NCBI GenBank assembly: GCA_037039685.1
Contig: JAWNGF010000004.1
Span: 1,674,001-1,738,000 of the forward strand
From: Ceratobasidium sp. AG-K
Taxonomy: Eukaryota; Basidiomycota; Agaricomycetes; Cantharellales; Ceratobasidiaceae
Length of the DNA: 64,000 nt
Direction: 5' to 3'
Shown: positions 58,881 through 64,000 of the stretch, one piece after another
Layout: every line of letters begins with the position of its first letter
How positions within the stretch are numbered: the stretch's first letter is position 1
Made by a program: the position numbers and the translations under genes
The notes under the pieces: model-generated
The model's database searches: none
What the model saw: the letters and a program-made list of their open reading frames with translations, nothing else
What the model was told of the DNA's origin: nothing

Positions 58881-61800
58881 GTGTGTGGAGAGACCAAAGA
58901 ACCGGCAATGGAAACAATGTACTTTAGAGCAACAAATGAATCAACCATTGTTTACACAAGCATTGCCGGAATCACAGAACCAGTCCCTACTCTCATCGAT
59001 TCAGGAGCTTCTAGGAACTTCATGGACATCTCTTGGGCTGGCTCCAACAACATTCCTCTCATCGAGCTTCCCTCTCCACGAAAAGTAATTGGCATCCAGG
59101 GGAAAGAGCTCTCGCACCAAATATGCTTCAAAGCCAAGCTTGTACTGGACGTAGAAGGAAAAACCTTCAAACAAATCTTTTTCGCTATGCCTACTGGAGA
59201 AACCAAGCTCATTTTAGGACTTGAGTGGTTAGAAGAAGCAAACCCCAATATTGACTGGAAAACGAAGCACATATCATGGCGACCAGAACCCATACAGGCA
59301 AGAACAGCCTCAATAGACGACCTACCAGAAGAATTCAAAGAATTTGCCGACATGTTTAGCGAGGAAAAGTTCAAGAGAATTCCGGATCATCGCCCATATG
59401 ACTGCACCATCAACTTCAAGGAAGGAGCTGAACTCCCAAAACCGGCCAGACCTATCCCACTCTCACCAGCCGAATCAATTGCACTAAGGGAATACCTGGA
59501 TGAAGAAATCACCGCCGGGAAAATTCGACCTAGCAAATCTCCCATTGCATCACCTTGTTTCTTTGTCAAAAAACCTATTGACCCGAAAAATCCAGAAGCA
59601 GTACAACAATTACGGCTTGTTCAAGACCTCAGAGGAGTGAACGCCATTACAAAGGACAACAGGTTTCCTATGCCCTTAATGGAAGATCTTCTGGATAAAA
59701 TCAAGGACGCAAAAATTTTCTCCAAGATCAATCTGCACATGGGTTTCAACAATATCAGAATCAGGGAAGGGGACGAATGGAAAACAGCTTTCAGAACCAA
59801 GGAAGGCCTTTTTGAATACATTGTCATGCCCTTTGGGCTAAAAAATGCACCGGCCATATTCCAAAGATACATGAACGACATCTTCCACGACCTCATCGAC
59901 GTATGCGTCATAGTATACATTGACAACATCCTAGTCTTCTCTAAGAACAGAAGCCAACATACAATAGATGTCAGGAAGGTGCTGAAGATCTTACTGGATG
60001 AAAACTTATTTGCAAAGCTCCCGAAATGCGAATTCTTTGTCACCAAACTTACATATACTGGACTTGGAATCAGCAATTCTGGCATCTCAATGGAGGAAGA
60101 GAAGGTCAAAGCAATAAAGGAATGGAAGGAACCAAAAACGGTTAAGCAGGTTCAGGCGTTCCTAGGATTCGCAAACTTCTACCGAAGATTTGTACCAAAT
60201 TTTAGCCGTTTAGCAAAACCCTTGACAACCCTGACAAGAAAGGATAACAAATGGAAATGGGAAAAGGATCAACAGGAGGCTTTCGACTCCCTGAAAACAG
60301 AAATTAGCAAGGAGCCCACACTACGCCATCCTGACCCTGAGAAACCCTTTTTCCTCAAAACGGATGCAAGCGGAGTAGCAATGGGGGCAATTCTGTCTCA
60401 AAGGCAGGACGATGGCTACCTACACCCTATAGCGTTCCTGTTGAAGTCCTTCAATGAGGCCCAGCTCAACTATGACGTCCATGACAAGGAACTTATGGCA
60501 ATCATAGAATCTTTGACACATTGGAGGTTATACCTTGAGGGAACAAAGGATCCAATCACTATCTACACCAATCACAGGAACCTACAGTTCTGGAAGGAAG
60601 CAAGAACGTTCAACCGTTGACACGCAAGATGACATCAACTACTGGCTTCCTACAACTTTGATATCATATACCGTCCTGGAATCCTTTTGTCTAAACCGGA
60701 CCTGTTGTCAAGATGATCTGACCATGAGGATATTCCTACACCGGAACAAATCATGATATCTGCTGAAAATTTTAAGGGATTTATGGGGCAGATGGACACA
60801 GACATTATGGCAACTATCAAAGAAGCACAGGAAACTGATGAAGGACTGGCAAAAATCAAGGAAATCTGCGAATCAAGGGAAATGTTACCAAGAACCCTGC
60901 AACATGGCGCAAAAGATTACGACTTCAAGGAGGGACTAATATGGTACAAAGGGAAAATTTACATCCTGGAAGATAAGGAAGCCAGACTGTCCATCATGCG
61001 ACTACACCACAACTCAAGGATTGCAGGGCATCAAGGACAAGCCAGAACATTGGAACTAATATCAAGAAGATACTTCTGGCCAGGGATGAAGCAGAGCATA
61101 AACAGATACGTAGAATCCTGCAAGACCTGCCAACAAACAAGGGGATCAAAGTCAATAGTTCCAATCAAACCTCTAGAAATTCCAAAGGGTCCCTGGGAAG
61201 ACATAGCATTTGACTTTGTGGTAAAATTGCCAAAGTCCAGAGGGTCAGACAGCATCATGGTAGTGGTGGATCGGTTCTCAAGAATGGCGCATTTCACACC
61301 CTGCAAGGAATCTCACATGGCAAGCAAGCTGGCAAATCTCTTCGTCACAAATGTTTGGAAACTACACGGCTTTCCAAAAAGCACAATCTCAGACCGAGGG
61401 ACTACTTTCAATTCTAAACTTATGAAGGCCATTTACGAGAGAATTGGAACTAGCCCAAGTTTCAGCACTGCCTACCATCCCCAGACAGATGGAGTGACAG
61501 AGAGAATCAACCAGTGGATGGAAGGCTGGCTACAATCCTTTGTTAACTACCGGCAAGATGATTGGGCGGACTTGTTACCAATTGCAGAATTCAGTTATAA
61601 TCTGCAGAAGCACCGTGTAACAGGTAGTTCCCCTTTTGCAATAGTCTACGGCAGGGAACCACTGTGGAACATCTCATCAGAAGAAATGACAGTTCCTGAA
61701 GCAAACACCATTACGGAAAAATGGCGTAGCATCCACGACAAAGCGATTGCATCAATGGAAAACCAAAGGCTCCCGGAGGAAGAACCAAAAAGCGAGTACC

Positions 61801-62573
61801 AGGAAGGAGATCTAGTATGGCTGTTGGGAGGAAACATCCAAACAAAAAGACCCTCAAAGAAACTGGATAACAAGAAGCATGGACCTTTCGTGGTGAAGCG
61901 AAAGATAGGATCACACGCTTATGAGCTCACTCTGCCACCAACAATGAGGGTGCACCCTGTTTTCCACATTGACTTGCTCAGTCCTTACATAGAAGACACG
62001 GAGTTCAAGCGTAACCAACCCCAACCGCTGCCGATCATTACTGAAGAAGGAGAAGAAGAATATGAGGTAGAAAAGATTTTGGACTGGAAGGAGACAAAGG
62101 ATGGTCTTTTTTACAGGGTCAGATGGAAGGGATATGGAGACAAAGAAGACACGGAACAGAAGGCAGAAGATTTTGGACATCTATCCAAGATCATCAAGGA
62201 CTTTCTACACCAACACCCCAAGGCTCCCACGCCATCTAACTACGTTCCAGAAAGGATAAAAGGCAGAGGGGGCGCAGTTGGTAGTGACATCTGCAAAACT
62301 TGCTACTACTCCAAAACTCACTCCCAACTCCATGCTTTAAATCTTTTCTGCACCTTACAATGCCTGCCGTTAGCCGTGCCACCATTTCCAACAACCTCAC
62401 CCGCGTCCTTGACGGACCAGCGTTCGCTACGGCAAGAATCCTTGATGCTGGGGCTGCCCTCTATGTCTTCAGAAGGTCCCAGCAAAGCTCAGGGAGGATG
62501 CATTTCAGGGCGTCGGACGACATCCTACACTCAGACCTGGGAGAATTCCAGTGGGTTGGAAAAAAATGGCTGA
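58881..62573 (+). pseudogene. pol: pol of element F, multiply broken
   Basis: Protease, RT, RNase H, integrase and chromodomain are recognisable. Nonsense: 60618 (TGA for CGA), about 60630 (TGA for TGG) and 60714 (TGA for CGA). Active-site losses: RT motif A reads INLHMGF for IDLRMGF, YIDD is YIDN, and RNase H TDH is TNH, all explicable as CpG transitions. The Cys tail (CKTC..CTLQC) is kept; the tail stops early at 62571, where siblings continue. Confidence 0.92.
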
Positions 62574-63124
62574 CACGCATGCAACTCCTATGAAAGGACA
62601 TCTTCGTTTGTCAAGGATGTGCCGCTTTCCAGGTCTCGGAGGTCGTCCTCCTTTCCACCCACATGCTCGGAGTTGTTGAATGGGGGCAAGAGGGGGCATA
62701 CTCAAGTGAATGGGTACCAGGGCACAATGGGAGACCACCAACACTACGACCCAGGTGGAACAACACTTGGGATGCCAACTACAAGAAAGACCTGAGCGAC
62801 TGGAGGATGGAGAGGGGCAGATACCAGAAGGAGAAGATCAAATGGGAGCCTTACTGGCGGAGGAAGGAGGAGACCGATGTTTTGGCATGGAAGGAGGCAG
62901 AGCCTGATGTGTGACAGTGGGATGAGGAGTTTGCAGAGGCCCGGAAGAGGGTTTTGGACTGGTCCAAGGCAGATTGGATGAAGGAGGAGACTTGGGAAGA
63001 ATGGGAGAAGTTCTCAGACGAGGCGGGGAGTACCGTCTTCAATCCCATCGACCTGACCTTGGAGGATGAAGAAGGGTTGGAGGAGTATATGCTGAAGAAG
63101 GGAAAGGACTGCGCAGTGCAGTAA
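62360..63124 (+). pseudogene. ORF3 of element F, two nonsense codons
   Basis: 254 codons starting MPAVSRATI. TGA at 62591-62593 (CGA in H and G) and at 62912-62914 (CGA in D). CRGC reads CQGC. The first stop and CQGC are shared with D. No indels. Confidence 0.88.
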
Positions 63125-63165
63125 GTCCGTTCAGGTCCCCCAAACGGACTCTTAGGGGGGAGTAA

Positions 63166-63621
63166 TGTTGTGAGCTAGCTCACTCCATTGGACTTGCCTG
63201 TTGTCTCGTCCGCCTGTGTCTTGACTTGTGTTGTGTTTCCGTTTCCATTTGCCGCGTTGCCACCTTCTTGTGGTTATTCTGTTACATTGTGTAACGCGGC
63301 TGTGCTTTGTACTAGTCATGTCTGTTCATATAGCATGACTCACATGGACACTCCTGACTGGCTGTTTTGCATGACTCGTGTGGCTACGCCTTGTATGACT
63401 CGGCCTCTTTCTGAATATATATAGAGGACCAACAAGCCTGGTAACCCCAGCTTGTTTTGTCTCGTCAAAACATCCCCTTTGAGTGACACTTTGAACCACC
63501 CCTACCCTCAAGAGCCTACAGACACTTAAGTGTGTTGCAGTTCAAGAGGTCACTTAGGTCTTAGTGCTGTCCACTCTCCATTGCGGCTTGTCTCATAGCC
63601 AACAAGAAGAAGCTTACGACA
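63166..63621 (+). repeat. Element F 3' LTR
   Basis: 456 bp, preceded by TTAGGGGGGAGTAA. Its U3 differs clearly from the 468-bp LTR at the other end of F. Confidence 0.94.
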
Positions 63622-63927
63622 AAAGAGCCCTCTTAGATGTGATGGTAAATGCTTGAGTCCTATTGACAGGAGGTCAAGTCTTGGTTGTTACCAGACTTGA
63701 CCCCTCAGTTTATATACATGGAGATGCACAGCTATTTACAAATGCAAACAACATTCTGGAATGTTCTAATATCAAATATGTAATCAAATGTACTATCACA
63801 TCCAAAGACAAACTGATCACATGACTGAAACTAGAACATTCTATATGATATACCAAAAAAGGAAACTGTCTCGCAAAAAAGATAGAAAATATAGGAAAAA
63901 TATGTCATTGCGCCTGGGCTCATGACA
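63622..63927 (-). repeat. Truncated LTR of the second family
   Basis: Resembles 25352-25768, keeping the TTTATATA (minus-strand TATA), a conserved hairpin (63672-63702) and the CTCATGACA end. It is cut at the border with the F LTR, so part was lost when F inserted or during later rearrangement. Confidence 0.7.
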
Positions 63928-64000
63928 ATTTCTCATCCGCATTCCAGTGCAACAATGTTGCTTGATGCATCCACCTGTACCAGATGACTGTTTTTTCACT

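Larger units (their letters stand above)
41937..63621 (+). mobile_element. Element F: chromovirus carrying G and H
   Basis: Plus-strand gag, pol and ORF3, with element G inserted near the end of gag. The left LTR is shared with D; the right LTR is 63166-63621. No matching target duplication is found at its ends (AAAGA on the right). It has nonsense codons in all three genes plus RT and RNase H active-site losses, so it is inactive. Confidence 0.88.

Noticed and set aside
26967..63621. D plus F as one transposed tandem dimer
   Set aside because: No matching target duplication at the outer ends, and the end LTRs differ in length (468 and 456 bp).

Overview
The window looks like fungal DNA, most likely from a filamentous basidiomycete. 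The gene-like fragments have short introns (54-81 nt) with GTRAGT donors, CTAAC branch sites and CAG acceptors. The mobile elements are Ty3/gypsy chromoviruses of the fungal Tf1/Tf2 (sushi) type. No bacterial operon signals, CRISPR arrays, rRNA or tRNA genes were recognised.

Bases 1-17,121 are gene-poor and diverged. I see an old duplication with its two copies about 7.5 kb apart (about 960-2830 and 8380-10480). Each copy carries a weak minus-strand coding trace followed by a small four-exon gene starting MSL. The upstream copy has lost a splice acceptor. There is a third two-exon gene-like unit (13308-13975), two imperfect foldback repeats (4123-4293, 11506-11622) and a 19-bp tandem repeat with a C run (12789-12853). 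The rest is unassigned.

Bases 17,122-63,621 are almost entirely one chromovirus family (elements A-H here), nested in one another and mapped by 5-bp target duplications. A (minus, 17122-24372, GTCTG) stands alone. D (plus) starts at 26967. Its 5' LTR contains solo LTR B (TGTGC), its gag start contains complete element C (minus, 27939-35164, GACGC), and its pol contains solo LTR E (CAAGC). D's 3' LTR (41937-42404) runs straight into the body of F (plus, to 63621) with no target duplication, so D and F were fused by LTR recombination. F's gag contains complete element G (plus, 44219-58682, GCAAG), and G's pol contains complete element H (minus, 47684-54908, CCTTC). H is the youngest: its LTRs differ at 1 of 457 positions and all its frames are open. 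A second LTR family occurs as a solo LTR (25352-25768, GTGAC) and a truncated copy (63622-63927).

A full copy reads LTR - self-priming site - gag (capsid plus zinc knuckle) - conserved -1 frameshift site - pol (protease, RT, RNase H, integrase, chromodomain, then a Cys-motif tail) - ORF3 - polypurine tract - LTR. Transcription should start 33 nt after a TATATATA box, at a 12-nt sequence complementary to the site just after the LTR, which is the Tf1 self-priming arrangement. ORF3 is a Trp-rich frame of exactly 254 codons in all six copies. It overlaps the pol tail in another frame and I do not recognise it.

The copies are decaying mainly by CpG transitions. In four LTR pairs, 27 of 30 substitutions are at CpG-derived dinucleotides, and about half the nonsense codons are CGA to TGA. 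Several catalytic Asp codons (RT, RNase H, integrase) have become Asn the same way. This fits cytosine methylation or a RIP-like process acting on repeats.
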